Shown one piece after another: positions 59,241 through 60,000 of a DNA stretch of 60,000 nucleotides. Origin of the DNA: Hydractinia symbiolongicarpus. Lineage: Eukaryota > Cnidaria > Hydrozoa > Anthoathecata > Hydractiniidae. Position 1 is the stretch's first letter. Each line of letters begins with the position of its first letter. The stretch lies in contig NC_079879.1 in the NCBI RefSeq assembly GCF_029227915.1, forward strand, positions 25,674,501 through 25,734,500. The letters run 5' to 3'. Both the position numbers and the translations under genes were made by a program. The notes under the pieces are model-generated. The model made no database searches, was not told where the DNA came from, and saw only the letters and a list, made by a program, of their open reading frames with translations.

Positions 59241-60000
59241 TTTAAATCTGGTCCGATATTTTTGATTACTGCCAGCAAAGGCGGAATACATCAAACGAAA
59301 CTTGATGTATTCTCCATCTGTGAAACCAAAATTGATGACACCATCACTGACAATGACGTTAAAATTGATGGCTATGTTTGTTATAGGAATGATCGGAATA
59401 GACGAGGTGGAGGTGTTCTAATTTTTGTTAATGAAAACTTGGATAGCCACCTTTTGAAACACCTTTACTTCGAAAATGTTGAATCACTATGGGTGAAAGT
59501 GTGCCTGAAAAAAACTAAACCTATTTACGTGTGTGGGGTTTACAGGCCACCTGGAGGTAGTGATTAGCAGAGTACCGAAAACCTGTGTACTTATTTTAAA
59601 CAGTGTTTTAACAAGTTTTTATCTTGGGAGATTTTAACTGTAACATGCTTTCAAAATATGCTCTTTCCTCCAAAATAAAGGAATTATGCTCCACTCTTTT
59701 CCTAAAACAACATATAACGGAGCCAACTCGTGTTACTGAAAATAGTAGCACTCTTATAGACTTATAGACTAACAGTTCTTGTATTTCTAAAACTGGTGTC
59801 ATGGATTTAGGCATCAGTGATCACAATTTAGTTTATGTGATCAGAAAATTCAAAAGGCCAAAATTTGAACCTAAAACATGCAAGGTTCGTAGCTACAAGA
59901 ACTTCAGTGAAGAAGCTTTTCTGAAGGACCTCAGGAATTTAGACTGGTCATATTTTAATAATTATGATGACCTTGATGAAGCATGTGAGAAACTGAATAA
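59241..60000 (+). mobile_element. 5' part of a non-LTR retrotransposon (APE endonuclease), decayed, continues past the window
   Basis: The frame 59262-59567 has ICETKIDDTITDNDVKIDGY and RGGGVLIFVNENL, then VYRPPGG, as in the APE endonuclease of CR1/L2-type LINEs. A stop at 59565 and a frameshift follow; further on GDFNCNML (about 59629) and GISDHNLVY (about 59810) supply the remaining catalytic motifs. A TAG lies in the TLID-L run near 59765. Coding-like sequence continues to the window edge; no reverse transcriptase is reached. Confidence 0.75.

Overview
The window looks like nuclear DNA of an invertebrate animal, most probably a cnidarian and perhaps a hydrozoan. It is AT-rich, has split genes with GT-AG introns, long (ATT)n tracts, several transposon families and a decayed Maverick/Polinton. 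No marker here fixes the species, so the taxon is inference.

Three host-type genes can be read. (1) Minus strand, 12003 to 174: a 23-exon gene that I joined exon by exon. The phases agree at every junction and the total is exactly 1518 codons. It carries two CCCH zinc fingers and a long helical region and resembles TOPAZ1, a germline RNA-binding protein. (2) Minus strand, 43978 to 41896: a three-exon SET-domain (KMT5A-like) gene. It is followed on the same strand by a frameshifted C2H2 / tyrosine-recombinase-like / SANT-like coding region (41480 to 39148), probably parts of one composite mobile gene. (3) Plus strand, 57049 to 58227: a complete five-exon Nudix hydrolase of the diphosphoinositol polyphosphate phosphohydrolase (NUDT3/4) type, 159 aa.

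From about 15.7 to 31.3 kb lie the remains of at least two Maverick/Polinton (adintovirus-like) copies. Copy B (19.4-31.3 kb) is nearly full length: a membrane/coiled-coil gene, a jelly-roll capsid-like gene, an HNH fragment, a small membrane protein, a retroviral-type integrase, a BRO-N protein, the C-terminal part of the packaging ATPase, zinc-ribbon proteins, small membrane proteins and a protein-primed DNA polymerase B. All but a few short reading frames have stops or frameshifts. Copy A (15.7-19.2 kb) is older and rearranged. Aligning the two exposes one younger insertion in each. Many copy B genes share an AATAAA(C/G)ATG motif over the start codon, which looks like a virus-type promoter or initiator.

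The rest is repeats. There is an 89-bp satellite with higher-order structure (44.1-46.5 kb) and a diverged relative (50.4-51.1 kb), a 20-22 bp minisatellite sharing its GGATAGCCTG core (54.34-54.48 kb), and a degenerate array of about 100 bp (36.0-37.6 kb). There are also a 666-bp TA-flanked inverted-repeat element with internal palindromes (32.2-32.9 kb), several other inverted-repeat elements, a dispersed ACTAGTCGTTAGCCC repeat family, two tRNA-like SINE heads, three long (ATT)n tracts and the start of a non-LTR retrotransposon at the right edge.
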